64,000 bases of DNA from TMED78 sp036337035 (GTDB lineage Bacteria; Pseudomonadota; Gammaproteobacteria; Steroidobacterales; Rariloculaceae). Within the stretch, counting starts at the first letter, position 1. Every line of letters begins with the position of its first letter. The stretch is taken from contig JAYZFC010000002.1 of assembly GCA_036337035.1 (NCBI GenBank), positions 1 to 64,000 of the forward strand. The letters are read 5' to 3'. Both the position numbers and the translations under genes were made by a program. Positions 18,773 through 28,212 of this stretch are shown here, one piece after another. The notes under the pieces were generated by a model that was given only the letters and a program-made list of their open reading frames with translations, was not told where the DNA came from and made no database searches.

Positions 18773-20835
18773 CTAATTACGTACTCCCATATATTAGTAG
18801 CTTGCTCAAGAATAGCAGGTAGATCAGATTCAAGAAGATAACCCTCTTCAATCAACTCTTTTGCCTCCTGAGAAAGTAAATCAAGATAGTGATCTAAGTT
18901 ATCATACCTTTCTTCTACAGAAAGGCGGGGGTCTTCATTAGATAATCTAGTTTCCCTATCTTTTGGAAAAGGTAAAAAAGAGCCTGACATATGTGAAACT
19001 GTGTCAGTTGGTCCGTAATCAGAATTATATAGATTCCAACCCGTATATGTTGCTAAAGGAACTATATGACCAAGAGTTTTAAGGCCACCAATTTCATTAC
19101 CATCCTCATCTACTTGAGGAACAAAAACAGGAAACGCATCACTCACTTCTGGTGGCTCTTTAGTGATGACTCCATCAGTTGCAAAAAAAGGTCCATAATC
19201 TACTCGGTAAGCTTTATGAGTTTTAGTTGGAAAATTTATATTTGGTATTTTAGGAAAATTAACCATATCTGGCTCAACAAGAGTTCCGTCTTTCAAAAGC
19301 GGATATCTACTTGGTGGTGCTGGTATATCATTTGCAACCCAGTCATTCATCCTTATCAATAGAGCACGCATTAGCCAAGAAAAATCATTTGGATTATTTA
19401 AGTTCTGCCCATTTGTCTGTGATGGAGGAAAGTCTGAAGGCAGATGTTGAGCGCCAGACAAATGATAAACTCTTGAATAATCATCTAGCATAGGTACATC
19501 AACTAATCCATCAACTGAAGTAGTTAAAAGCGAAACAACCCTACCCCAATATTCATAAGAAGAATTTACATTATATACTTTAGGCATAAATGCTTCTGGT
19601 AAATGAGATAACACTCCATCAGTAATTCCAGTTAAAGGATCGGTTTGCTCAATATCTGTGAATGGAAAAATATCAGTAGGATAAAAGAAATTTAAAAAGG
19701 GATGAGCATCTCTTGAAGCTTGTCCAAATCTTAAATTAAAACTCCCTCTTGCAGCTCCACCAATTTGGGCAATTACTCCATCAAGAGCTTTTCTATTAGA
19801 CTCATCTTCATTAAAACCCATATAGAGATAAGTCCTTAGCGTTCTTCCAGGTTGCGACATTCCATACGCAATAATATGATCTATAGAGTTTTCTGAAAGA
19901 TTTAAGTCAGCTAAGGAGTCATATTTTAGAGCAGAAGCAGTATCGCGAATTGCAGCAAGACCTAAACCAATAATTTCAGGATTCTCTGATACATATACTA
20001 CTTCATAAATTAGTTTGGGTTTAAAACCTGAGGACAAATAAATTCTATCCATATCAGGAACTACCTTGCCTTGCTCTAATCTTGCAAAGCTCCATTGATC
20101 CCTTGCGATAATTCTTCTCTCTCCTTCAACAGAATCTCTAACAGTTAAAATATTTTCTGGTGAATCAGGATCAGAAACAGAGTATGGGATATGGCCTCTA
20201 TCAGCCAAAGTCCTATCAAAAACCTCTGAAGTAACAACAAAATCACTTCTAACCAAGCCTTCAATTGTATTTTCTGGATCTATTTTAGGAATAAAAATTC
20301 TCGATCCTGCTGTTCTACTGGCTGGCACATCAAATTGCCAACCTACCCAAAATAGAGAAAAACCATTTTCCATTAAAAAACCATCGCCAAAGTCTGACTC
20401 TATCGTTGGATTAGCAGCATCCCAATATTCTCCTCCTGTATAAACAACTCCACCATCGGTTGCATCAGCATGATTAAAAAAAGTTAGCATTCGTCTGGTA
20501 CCTCGATTAGCAATACCAAGGAGCGTTGTTCCATTAGACTTATCCATGTTTTTTGGTTTTAAAAAAGTAAAATTAGCCGAAAACTCAACCATACCTTGGG
20601 CGTTTAATGGAGCATATTCGATATCAACAATTTTATGATTAACTAGGTTGGCTGGGTCAACTTCAAAAAAAATAGTGCCAAGAAACTTTTCATATGCGCC
20701 TGTTTCACCAAACTCATAACTATCAAGAACATCCTCATGGATTTCTATATCAAAACCAACAACTTTTGCTTCTATAGTTGTGAATAATGAAAAAAGAAAA
20801 AAGAGAAATGTAATTTTTTTGAAATCAAGTTTCAT
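18769..20835 (-). CDS. Exported alpha/beta hydrolase domain protein (Abhydrolase_10-like)
   Basis: A 688-residue protein with a Sec signal peptide ending near ...TTIEA. The large domain matches the poorly studied alpha/beta hydrolase family that includes IPYSVSDPDSPENILTV-type blocks. The nucleophile is probably S327 in YGMSQPGR. WVGWQFDVP and GGAARGSFNLRFGQASRD are other conserved blocks. It is probably an extracytoplasmic esterase or lactonase; the substrate is unknown. It sits between the amidohydrolase (17 bp upstream) and the cupin (overlapping) in one operon. A paralogue at 33225 is coupled to sulfatases. Confidence 0.8.
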   Translation of the reverse strand: MKLDFKKITFLFFLFSLFTTIEAKVVGFDIEIHEDVLDSYEFGETGAYEKFLGTIFFEVDPANLVNHKIVDIEYAPLNAQGMVEFSANFTFLKPKNMDKSNGTTLLGIANRGTRRMLTFFNHADATDGGVVYTGGEYWDAANPTIESDFGDGFLMENGFSLFWVGWQFDVPASRTAGSRIFIPKIDPENTIEGLVRSDFVVTSEVFDRTLADRGHIPYSVSDPDSPENILTVRDSVEGERRIIARDQWSFARLEQGKVVPDMDRIYLSSGFKPKLIYEVVYVSENPEIIGLGLAAIRDTASALKYDSLADLNLSENSIDHIIAYGMSQPGRTLRTYLYMGFNEDESNRKALDGVIAQIGGAARGSFNLRFGQASRDAHPFLNFFYPTDIFPFTDIEQTDPLTGITDGVLSHLPEAFMPKVYNVNSSYEYWGRVVSLLTTSVDGLVDVPMLDDYSRVYHLSGAQHLPSDFPPSQTNGQNLNNPNDFSWLMRALLIRMNDWVANDIPAPPSRYPLLKDGTLVEPDMVNFPKIPNINFPTKTHKAYRVDYGPFFATDGVITKEPPEVSDAFPVFVPQVDEDGNEIGGLKTLGHIVPLATYTGWNLYNSDYGPTDTVSHMSGSFLPFPKDRETRLSNEDPRLSVEERYDNLDHYLDLLSQEAKELIEEGYLLESDLPAILEQATNIWEYVIR

Positions 20836-20852
20836 AATCTTCCTTTTAATAT

Positions 20853-21971
20853 CTAAATATCTCTACTTAATTTCAATAATCTAATTAAATTACCGCCAAG
20901 AATAGCTTCTTTTTCTGAATTATTAAGGAATTGAGAATTTAAGATAAGATGCATAGTATCTGGCCAACCTAAAGGCATATCTGTTCCATAAACTACCTGA
21001 CTTGGTCCCATCTCTGCTACTAGATGACGAAGACCTTCATCTGAAAAAACCATGGAATCAGCAAAAATTTGTGTCCTCAGGTACTCTCTCGGAGGCTTCT
21101 GATTCTTACAGTCATCAGCTTGAATTGGATCATTACCTATAAATTCCCCAGAAGAATTTCTAGCAGCACCTCCAAATGCATCGCAAGCTACATCTAGCCT
21201 TCCAAAATACGAGGGCAAGTAACCTCCTCCATGAGCTCCACAAATCTTAAGTCCTGGGAAACGGTCAAATGTTCCATCTAAGATAAACCTAGATAGAAGA
21301 AAACCCGTTTCAAGAGGATTGCCAACAATATTGCCTAAATCTCCACTAAAATCTAAGCCACCTTCTTTAACAATATTAACCGCATTCGCTGGATGCATAA
21401 AGACTGGCACATCAAGTTCTTCAGCTTTTGCCCAAAATGGATCATACTTTTCTGATGCAGGAACTTCTCCCTCAACATGGCCACCAATAGAAGCACCCTT
21501 AAAGCCTAAAGTTTTCACAGCATACTCTAGTTGTTCAGCTGCCAGCTCTGGAAATTGAAGTGCTACAGAAGTCAACGCAACAAATCGATCAGGATAACGC
21601 TCTACCCAACGAGCAAATCCTTCATCTTGAACACGAATAATATCTCTAGCTAAATCGTAATCTGCTCTATACCACCAGTATTGATTAGCACTAATAACTG
21701 AAACATCTATTCCCCACTCATTCATCAAATCAAGTCTTGATGGCTCCAATAATCTTGGACCTCCAATTCTTCTCTCAAGAGGAGTGCCGTTAATTACATT
21801 CTCAACTTCTTTAATTGAAGCATGAGCATGGATATCTACAGTTTTAACTCTTTTCCCTGCTATATATATTTCTTTTCTTGTTTGAGAAAAAACAGAAGGA
21901 GAGGAAAATGAACCAATAGCACCTACTCCCAAAGCATGAAGAAAATGTCGCCTATTTTTAATAATGCTCAT
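20853..21971 (-). CDS. Exported amidohydrolase (Amidohydro_2 family)
   Basis: A TIM-barrel metal-dependent hydrolase or decarboxylase of the ACMSD/resorcylate decarboxylase type; 372 residues. Metal and catalytic residues are visible: H48 and H50 (DIHAH), H193 (FMHP), H247 (GAHGGG) and D331 (GTDMP). The N-terminus has a twin-arginine signal (NRRHFLHALG) with cleavage near residue 30, so the folded metalloenzyme would be exported by Tat. It lies 3 bp after the propeller gene and 17 bp before the hydrolase gene. Its paralogue at 26281 shares most motifs. An export signal on this family is uncommon; the substrate is unknown. Confidence 0.87.
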   Translation of the reverse strand: MSIIKNRRHFLHALGVGAIGSFSSPSVFSQTRKEIYIAGKRVKTVDIHAHASIKEVENVINGTPLERRIGGPRLLEPSRLDLMNEWGIDVSVISANQYWWYRADYDLARDIIRVQDEGFARWVERYPDRFVALTSVALQFPELAAEQLEYAVKTLGFKGASIGGHVEGEVPASEKYDPFWAKAEELDVPVFMHPANAVNIVKEGGLDFSGDLGNIVGNPLETGFLLSRFILDGTFDRFPGLKICGAHGGGYLPSYFGRLDVACDAFGGAARNSSGEFIGNDPIQADDCKNQKPPREYLRTQIFADSMVFSDEGLRHLVAEMGPSQVVYGTDMPLGWPDTMHLILNSQFLNNSEKEAILGGNLIRLLKLSRDI

Positions 21972-21974
21972 TAT

Positions 21975-23240
21975 TTATTCTCCTGAAACAATTGGTGGTC
22001 CCATAAGAAAATCAGGGTTGGCCCCTTCTCTAGGAGTAAATTTTTGAACGCCACCTTTATTATCAACTTGGGCTAAATAAACATTACCCTCCTGATCAAC
22101 ACTCATCCCATGAACACCAGCAATGCCTCCAGGATAATTACCATAGGATCCCCAAGAATATAGAAAGTTCCCGTCTAGATCATATTTTAAAATCTTATGT
22201 GTATTGCGATCAGCAGCCCAAAGATAACCATCCGCGGTAATATTAAATAAATGAAGATTTCCTACTGGGCCAACATTCCATTCAAAAAGATACTCACCAT
22301 CTTCAGTAAAGACCTGAATTCTCTGATTAGCCCTATCATTTACAAATACTCGATTTGTTTCTGGATCAACCGCAACACCATGGACGTTATTCATATAGCC
22401 AGGTCTTGTTTCATTAGGAGGGTTACCAGCTTGACCCCAAGAAGTTAAATAATTACCATCTTTATCAAACTTAACAATCCTAGTCCCGTTATATCCATCC
22501 GCTACTACAAAACTGCCATCAGGAAACCAATCCATGAAAGCAGGTCTATTAAAATGTGTTTCATCATCACCTGGTTGTCCGTAAGTTCCTATTGTCTGAA
22601 GGAGGGTTTTACCATCATTAGTAAATTTATGAATAACATGCTTATGATCATCAACTATCCAAACATTCTTTTCTTCGTCATATGGACTAATAGCTACAAA
22701 ATGAGGCCTTTGAAGCATAGAATCCCACTGATTCCAAGCTTCAATTACATTACCTTCTCTATCAAAAACTAAAATACAATATTCCCATTTAGAGTCGACA
22801 CCAAGTCTGCCTCCACCTTTGATCCAATTAATTACGCCATCTTCAGCTATATTGCCTGTCCCACCACCACTCGGTAAGCTTGCTCTTGTTGCATTTCTCC
22901 ATACATTTGTAGGAGGAAATTGCATACTAGGTCCCACCTCAGGCAGTCTTCTAGTTCCTGGATTAGAAACATCTGGCAGCAGACCTCTTTGAAGATAAAA
23001 AACTCTATCGGGGCTCTGTGCAAAAACACTTTGTCCCGCTCCAAATGTCCAGCCCTCTGCTCCAGGCAAACCAGAAATGTCTTTTGGCCAATCTATAACA
23101 ACATCATAAGGGCCAAATGCATCCTGCCCTCCTATTTCACCAGGAATAGCAGCATAGCTTTGAGAAGCATCCTGTGAATACAAATAATTACTAATAAATA
23201 AAAAGCTAATAAAAAATAATATTTTTTTAACCTTGAACAT
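21975..23240 (-). CDS. Exported NHL-repeat six-bladed beta-propeller protein
   Basis: A 421-residue protein with a Sec signal peptide (to about YLYSQ). It contains repeated NHL-type blades such as FVVADGYNGTRIVKFDKDG, VFVNDRANQRIQVF and LWAADRNTHKILKYDLDG, as in peptidyl-amidating lyase-like and related propellers. Such folds act as lyases, lactonases or scaffolds. It lies in the middle of the minus-strand cluster, 43 bp from the DUF6152 gene and 3 bp before the amidohydrolase gene. A lactonase-like role feeding the amidohydrolase is possible but only inferred. Confidence 0.82.
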   Translation of the reverse strand: MFKVKKILFFISFLFISNYLYSQDASQSYAAIPGEIGGQDAFGPYDVVIDWPKDISGLPGAEGWTFGAGQSVFAQSPDRVFYLQRGLLPDVSNPGTRRLPEVGPSMQFPPTNVWRNATRASLPSGGGTGNIAEDGVINWIKGGGRLGVDSKWEYCILVFDREGNVIEAWNQWDSMLQRPHFVAISPYDEEKNVWIVDDHKHVIHKFTNDGKTLLQTIGTYGQPGDDETHFNRPAFMDWFPDGSFVVADGYNGTRIVKFDKDGNYLTSWGQAGNPPNETRPGYMNNVHGVAVDPETNRVFVNDRANQRIQVFTEDGEYLFEWNVGPVGNLHLFNITADGYLWAADRNTHKILKYDLDGNFLYSWGSYGNYPGGIAGVHGMSVDQEGNVYLAQVDNKGGVQKFTPREGANPDFLMGPPIVSGE

Positions 23241-23283
23241 AATTTTTCCCTCTAGATCTAATTTAACTTAATAATTACAGAAT

Positions 23284-24276
23284 TTACTCAAACCCTGCAA
23301 ACTCAGGATCACAGTTATATTCTTGAATTGAGTATTCAGGAGTATAGTCAAGTTGCATTGTACCACTCCATGACTCAGCTAAATATTCTGGATCCTCCAC
23401 AAGAATATCTACATTCATTCTATTACCTTCTTTGTTTAAATAAAAACGCTCTATAGTATGTTTTTTCGAACCGTTAGGTACACCCCTATCAAATGAAGAA
23501 CGGTGATCTGCAAATAATACTGTATCAACAACCAATACATCATCTTCCCAAAAACCAATCGAGTGTCCCTGATTAGTTCTTTCACCAGCTTCAGGATGAC
23601 TTCTTCCATCCATATAAATGATTCTTTGGTTATCAAAAAATTCATTCTTAATGATTATCCTATCGTCCAATATATCAAATTCAGTTAGGTAGATAATCAT
23701 GCCTCTTAACCAAGTCGGTGTAGGAGGAGGAACACACTGAGCAATTGGGCTATGTAATCTATAATCATAGGAGCTCTTTGCTAAGGCAGCTTTGTCAGTC
23801 AATGAAGCTTCTGACATCGCCTTAGAGAACTCAATTATTGTTGAACCCCTTCCTTTCCAGACCCCTTCAAAACTATCTGTAGTAGAAGTACCAATATAAT
23901 CGCTCTCATCCTGAATGTATACTGAACCATCAGCTGTCTGAATATTGATCAACATAACATCATGATCTTGGGGGTCTCTATTTGGATAAGCTGTAGCTTG
24001 GACCAAATCACCTTCCTTAAGTAGATCTCTTGACCAGCCGCTTCTAGTCATAATCATGGTGCTCCCAATCTCTAACGCCCATTCAGCAATATCTCCATTA
24101 CTATCAGGAGCCTCAACATAAATAGTCACATGAGGATTTCTCCAAACATAATTTGTCACTACTCCCTGTAATGTTATTGTCTTAGTCTGATCATAACTAG
24201 CATCACTATGATGAGCATTAGATGAAACAACAAAGAAAAAGCTCAAACAGATAAAAAAACTAAAGAATCTAGTCAT
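23284..24276 (-). CDS. DUF6152 family exported protein
   Basis: Start chosen at 24276: the ATG there is preceded by GAGG seven bases upstream and opens a signal peptide (MTRFFSFFICLSFFFVVSSNA), whereas the ATG at 24291 has none. The mature protein starts AHHSDASYD, a DUF6152 hallmark, followed by TLQGVVTNYVWRNPHV and GWSRDLLKEGD. The second half (CVPPPTPTWLRG; IYMDGRSHPEAGE; SIGFWEDDVLVVDT) resembles the stand-alone protein at 40099. The function of the family is unknown; it is often found in catabolic clusters of marine bacteria. It is second in the operon, after the VOC gene. Confidence 0.83.
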   Translation of the reverse strand: MTRFFSFFICLSFFFVVSSNAHHSDASYDQTKTITLQGVVTNYVWRNPHVTIYVEAPDSNGDIAEWALEIGSTMIMTRSGWSRDLLKEGDLVQATAYPNRDPQDHDVMLINIQTADGSVYIQDESDYIGTSTTDSFEGVWKGRGSTIIEFSKAMSEASLTDKAALAKSSYDYRLHSPIAQCVPPPTPTWLRGMIIYLTEFDILDDRIIIKNEFFDNQRIIYMDGRSHPEAGERTNQGHSIGFWEDDVLVVDTVLFADHRSSFDRGVPNGSKKHTIERFYLNKEGNRMNVDILVEDPEYLAESWSGTMQLDYTPEYSIQEYNCDPEFAGFE

Positions 24277-24341
24277 AATAACCTCAGCCAATGTTTATTG
24301 AATTAAAAATCATATTATAAAAAGTTCAAAATAAAAAGTTG

Positions 24342-25148
24342 TTATAGTGCATTAAACTGGGCAATCTCAAAATGAATATTATTCATACCTTCAAAAAACA
24401 TTAGCAAAGTTGTGCTTCCTGGTCGTGCAGGCCTAATAACATATGGTTCATAGCCACTTTCCCTAATCCTAGCAACTAAATTATCCATATCATTTACAGA
24501 AAAGCCAAAATGATCTAATGAGCGACCTCTACTTGGTAAAATAGCTTGATCTGTTTCTGAAATATGGATCCAGATTCCTTCATATTTAATTATTTTAAGA
24601 TCACTTATATCATCTTGAGGATAAGATTCTCCGCCAAAGATTTCTAAAAACCAATCTCTTAATAATGAACTATTTGTTGTAAATATATGAACATGATGAA
24701 TGCCCTTATAAGTAGGATGCTCTAACAATTCTACTTTAGCTCCCCATGGATCTCTAAACATAGCTATCTGATTTGAAAGAATACCTTGCGTCGGTTGTAG
24801 CTCAATTGAGGCACCCATGATTTCTGCTTTTTCAAGCATTAGAGGGACATTAGGAACTGCGAAACCAAAATGATGGATAGCACCACCCTCAAGAGAACCC
24901 GCTAGACCATTGTCTTGCATAGTAGCAATATTCCCATGTGAATATGCAACTGAACCCATACCACCAGAAAAATCTCTTAACTCACCACCAAAGAGAGTTT
25001 GATACCATTCAGCACTAGCCTCTGGATCTGCTGATCTTAAGTGAACATGAGTGAAGCTTTGGCTATAAACAGGAAGAGAGCTTGATAAGAAAAAAAATAA
25101 CAAGCTTGCTTTGAGTAAGCTAGTAATCGAAAAGTATGATAAAAACAT
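24342..25148 (-). CDS. Exported two-domain VOC (glyoxalase/dioxygenase fold) protein
   Basis: Two vicinal-oxygen-chelate domains in tandem (residues ~31-145 and ~150-264), after a Sec signal peptide that ends near VYSQ (residue 30). Candidate metal ligands are H34 or H36, H93 and E140 in the first domain, and H152 or H154, H213 and E261 in the second. This fold includes glyoxalase I, extradiol dioxygenases and epimerases; no reaction can be assigned. A signal peptide on a VOC enzyme is unusual. It probably heads the cluster; 65 bp separate it from the DUF6152 gene. Confidence 0.82.
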   Translation of the reverse strand: MFLSYFSITSLLKASLLFFFLSSSLPVYSQSFTHVHLRSADPEASAEWYQTLFGGELRDFSGGMGSVAYSHGNIATMQDNGLAGSLEGGAIHHFGFAVPNVPLMLEKAEIMGASIELQPTQGILSNQIAMFRDPWGAKVELLEHPTYKGIHHVHIFTTNSSLLRDWFLEIFGGESYPQDDISDLKIIKYEGIWIHISETDQAILPSRGRSLDHFGFSVNDMDNLVARIRESGYEPYVIRPARPGSTTLLMFFEGMNNIHFEIAQFNAL

Positions 25149-25357
25149 ATCTTTTACTCCCTATTTAAAAAAACTATATTAAAAAAGATAAATTTAAAAG
25201 AATTAATACTGTTATATATATATTGTTTTTAGATTGCTTTAAAGAAAAATTATTATAATATTTTAATATTAAGTAATGAAGTTTCTTAAAATTATGATAA
25301 ATTCTTTACAAACATATCAATTTATCTTGTTAATTGAATTTTAAGGAGCCATAAACA

Positions 25358-26191
25358 ATGATTGAATTTGATGTTTCTGATTATACTAATATTAATCCTG
25401 CCCAATATGTAAATGAAAAAAGAAAACTACAAATAGAGCTACTCAAGCTACAAAAATGGGTGATTTCTCAAAAGAAAAATATAGCAATAGTTTTCGAAGG
25501 TCGTGATACAGCGGGTAAGACAGGAAGTATTTCAGTGCTGTCAAGATACCTAATTCCTTCAAATTTCAGGCTAGTCAAATTTGGTATACCAACAAAAAAT
25601 GAATCAAGAAACTGGTTTAAGAGGTACGAGAATACACTACCCAAAACAGGAGAAATAGTATTTTATGATAGATCTTGGTATACAAGAGCTCTTGTTGAAA
25701 TTACCCTTGGATACTGTTCAAAATCTCAATATGCATACTTTATGAAAAATGTTGTTGAGTGGGAAAAAAAATTAATAAATAAAGACACTACAATAATTAA
25801 GTTATATCTCTCGATTAATAAAGATATTCAACAAAAAAGATTTAAGAAAAGAATTTCTAGTCCTCTTGTTCACTGGAAAGTTAGTCAAACTGATATGAAA
25901 ATGCTTAGAGAATGGGATTCTTTTACATTCTATAAGAATGAAGTATTTAATAGAACTTCTCATAAAAAAGCTCCATGGATTATTTTAAATTCTAATATTA
26001 AAATGGTAGCAGTATTAAACGCTTTTAGATATGTCCTTGACCAATTTGATTACCCGAATAAAAAAATATCTACACCAAGGGCATGGTCAAAGAGTCTTAA
26101 AGCATATGAGCTTAAAGTTAACAATGTTTTATTTAGTAACCTTACATTTGAGCAATATCATGCTCTAAAAGGATTAGAAGATACAGTCTAA
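25358..26191 (+). CDS. ppk2: Polyphosphate kinase 2 family protein
   Basis: A 277-residue P-loop kinase that moves phosphate between polyphosphate and nucleotides. The Walker A motif is GRDTAGKTG (residues 48-56) and Walker B is FYDRSWY (102-108). The lid motif reads KRISSPLVHWKVSQTD, matching the one-domain class I layout. An AAGGAG site lies 9 bp upstream of the ATG. The 209-bp region before it (25149-25357) is very AT-rich with no gene; TTTACA at 25305 could be a -35 box, but the -10 is weak. The neighbours give no functional hint. Confidence 0.93.
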   Translation: MIEFDVSDYTNINPAQYVNEKRKLQIELLKLQKWVISQKKNIAIVFEGRDTAGKTGSISVLSRYLIPSNFRLVKFGIPTKNESRNWFKRYENTLPKTGEIVFYDRSWYTRALVEITLGYCSKSQYAYFMKNVVEWEKKLINKDTTIIKLYLSINKDIQQKRFKKRISSPLVHWKVSQTDMKMLREWDSFTFYKNEVFNRTSHKKAPWIILNSNIKMVAVLNAFRYVLDQFDYPNKKISTPRAWSKSLKAYELKVNNVLFSNLTFEQYHALKGLEDTV

Positions 26192-26280
26192 TGACCTAAA
26201 TAAGTTCATAATTATCAATTTTTATTGCTATTTAATCCTAAATTATGATCAAATCTAATCATTAATATGGAGAGAAGACA

Positions 26281-27345
26281 ATGTCAAATAGAAGAGAATT
26301 TATAAAAAAAATCAGTCATCTTGCAATAGGATTAAACCTTCTTGCAGTAAGTTTTAACTTAATAGCTCAGCCTGAAAGGCTAGAGGTTACTCTAAATGGC
26401 AGCCGCATAAAAACAATAGATATTCATGCTCACCTTGTTGTTCCAGAAGTTGCGGACCTTCTTACTAATACAGTATTTAGCGAGATATCATTTGCTCCTT
26501 GGCAAGCACTGAGCTCTGACAGAATAGACCTAATGGATGAAAGAGGTATTGATGTCCAGGCTCTTTCAATCAATAGATATTGGTGGTATGCAGCTGAACG
26601 TGACCTTGCTAGTAGAATTGTAAAGTTACACGACGAACATTTAGCAAACTGGGTTAATCAACACCCTAATAGATTTGTTGCACTAAGTTCAGTTGCTCTT
26701 CAATACCCTGACCTTGCTGCACAACAATTAGAGTATGCTATGAATGAACTTGGCCATAAAGGAGCTTCAATAGGAGGACATGTGCTAGGCTCAAATCTTG
26801 CTGATCCAAAGTATGATGTATTTTGGGCTAAAGCAGAAGAATTGCAAGCACCTATCTTTATGCACCCGGATGGAGCTAAAAATGTTATTAAAGAAGGAAG
26901 TCTTTCTGGAAGAGGAGAATTAAATAATATAATCGGTAACCCCCTTGAAACAACTATATTTCTCTCACAGTTAATTTATGGTGGTGTCTTTGATCGGTTC
27001 CCTAACTTAAAAGTAGTAGCAGCTCATGGAGGTGGATATATGCCCTCTTACCTTGGTAGATCTGAAGTGGCTTGCCAAGTTAGGCCAAATGCTGACTGCT
27101 TAAATGAAAAAAATCCTAGCGACTATCTCAAAGAACAAATTTTTGTTGATACTATAGTTTTTGATCATGAAGGGTTAAGACATTTAGTAGCGACTGTAGG
27201 CTCTAGTCAAGTAGTGTACGGAACTGACGCTCCTTTCAATTGGCCAGATAGTATTGATACAGTAATGACTTCACCATCATTAAGCGACAGTGAGAAAGAA
27301 GCTATATTAGGCGGCAATTTGGGCAGATTATTGAAAATAAAATAA
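26281..27345 (+). CDS. Exported amidohydrolase, paralogue of the one at 20853
   Basis: A 354-residue Amidohydro_2 protein with a twin-arginine-like signal (NRREFIKK) and cleavage near residue 30. Metal ligands and the catalytic acid are kept: H49 and H51 (DIHAH), H195 (FMHP), H249 (AAHGGG), D316 (GTDAP). Shared blocks include NRYWWY, GHKGASIGGHV and NPLET. GGAGAGAAG precedes the ATG. It is a single gene, convergent with the enoyl-CoA hydratase. Separation from its paralogue by the VOC and ppk2 genes suggests duplication followed by rearrangement. Confidence 0.87.
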   Translation: MSNRREFIKKISHLAIGLNLLAVSFNLIAQPERLEVTLNGSRIKTIDIHAHLVVPEVADLLTNTVFSEISFAPWQALSSDRIDLMDERGIDVQALSINRYWWYAAERDLASRIVKLHDEHLANWVNQHPNRFVALSSVALQYPDLAAQQLEYAMNELGHKGASIGGHVLGSNLADPKYDVFWAKAEELQAPIFMHPDGAKNVIKEGSLSGRGELNNIIGNPLETTIFLSQLIYGGVFDRFPNLKVVAAHGGGYMPSYLGRSEVACQVRPNADCLNEKNPSDYLKEQIFVDTIVFDHEGLRHLVATVGSSQVVYGTDAPFNWPDSIDTVMTSPSLSDSEKEAILGGNLGRLLKIK

Positions 27346-27360
27346 ACTAGTTACATTCTT

Positions 27361-28104
27361 TTATTTATTTTTCTTTTTATTTAATATGGCATTAATAATA
27401 TTCTGTGTGTTTTTCGTGCCTAAAAGATCTCTGAATTTTTGGTGTTCTCTTGCCATTCGGTCAGTAACAGATTCTTCTTCTGTGCAAAGCAACTTCTTAG
27501 TAAGGCATAAAGATTCTCTAGGTTTAGTAGTTAATAAGTTTGCTAAATTATTAACTTCATCTAATAAATTCTTTTCAGGACATATCTTAGAAATAAAGCC
27601 CATCTCTAGAGCTTCCTCTGAATAAAAAGGCTTTCCAAGCATTAATAACTCTGAAGCTTTTTTGTGACCAACTAATTTCGGAAGAAGTAAAGAAGCAGCA
27701 GCTTCAGGAACCAAACCAAGATCAATAAACGGAAAGCTAAAATAAGTATCTGGTGAAGAGTAAACAAAATCACAATGCAATAGCATTGTGGCACCAATAC
27801 CAACAGCAACACCATTTACCGCAGCAACTATAGGTAAACTTGAACTACTAATTGATTCAAGAAAGTTAATAACTGAGGGATTATAAGGGTCATTAATAAA
27901 GTCAAATAAATCATTACCTGAAGAAAAACTTCCTCCTGAGCCAGATAAAATAATAACACTCACTGATAAATCTGATTCAGCTTTGCTAATTTCATTAGAA
28001 GCAAAGTGATACATATCAGAAGTTAAGGCATTCTTCTTATCTGGATTATTAAATATAATACTTAATTTACCCTCTTCTTTTTTTAGAACGATCTTATCTG
28101 TCAT
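27361..28104 (-). CDS. Enoyl-CoA hydratase/isomerase family protein
   Basis: A 247-residue crotonase-fold enzyme acting on acyl-CoA thioesters in the cytoplasm. Oxyanion-hole segments are SGGSFSSGNDL (near G63) and GVAVGIGATM (near G104). The later GLVPEAAASLLLPKLVG keeps one acidic residue (E134) where hydratases usually use two, so it is more like a delta3-delta2 enoyl-CoA isomerase or PaaG-type enzyme than a standard hydratase. It is alone on the minus strand, convergent with the amidohydrolase, 15 bp away. Confidence 0.88.
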   Translation of the reverse strand: MTDKIVLKKEEGKLSIIFNNPDKKNALTSDMYHFASNEISKAESDLSVSVIILSGSGGSFSSGNDLFDFINDPYNPSVINFLESISSSSLPIVAAVNGVAVGIGATMLLHCDFVYSSPDTYFSFPFIDLGLVPEAAASLLLPKLVGHKKASELLMLGKPFYSEEALEMGFISKICPEKNLLDEVNNLANLLTTKPRESLCLTKKLLCTEEESVTDRMAREHQKFRDLLGTKNTQNIINAILNKKKNK

Positions 28105-28212
28105 AAATAATTTTATTATTGATCTGTTATAATATTAGCTTTAATGTAATAGTACTGATTTTTTAATAAAAAAGATAATTTTGTTTATAATGTTTTTCTA
28201 GGTAACACAATT

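Noticed and set aside
25149..25357. Possible small gene or RNA in the longest gap
   Set aside because: Very AT-rich, no open frame of note, no stable hairpin; most likely promoter and leader sequence.
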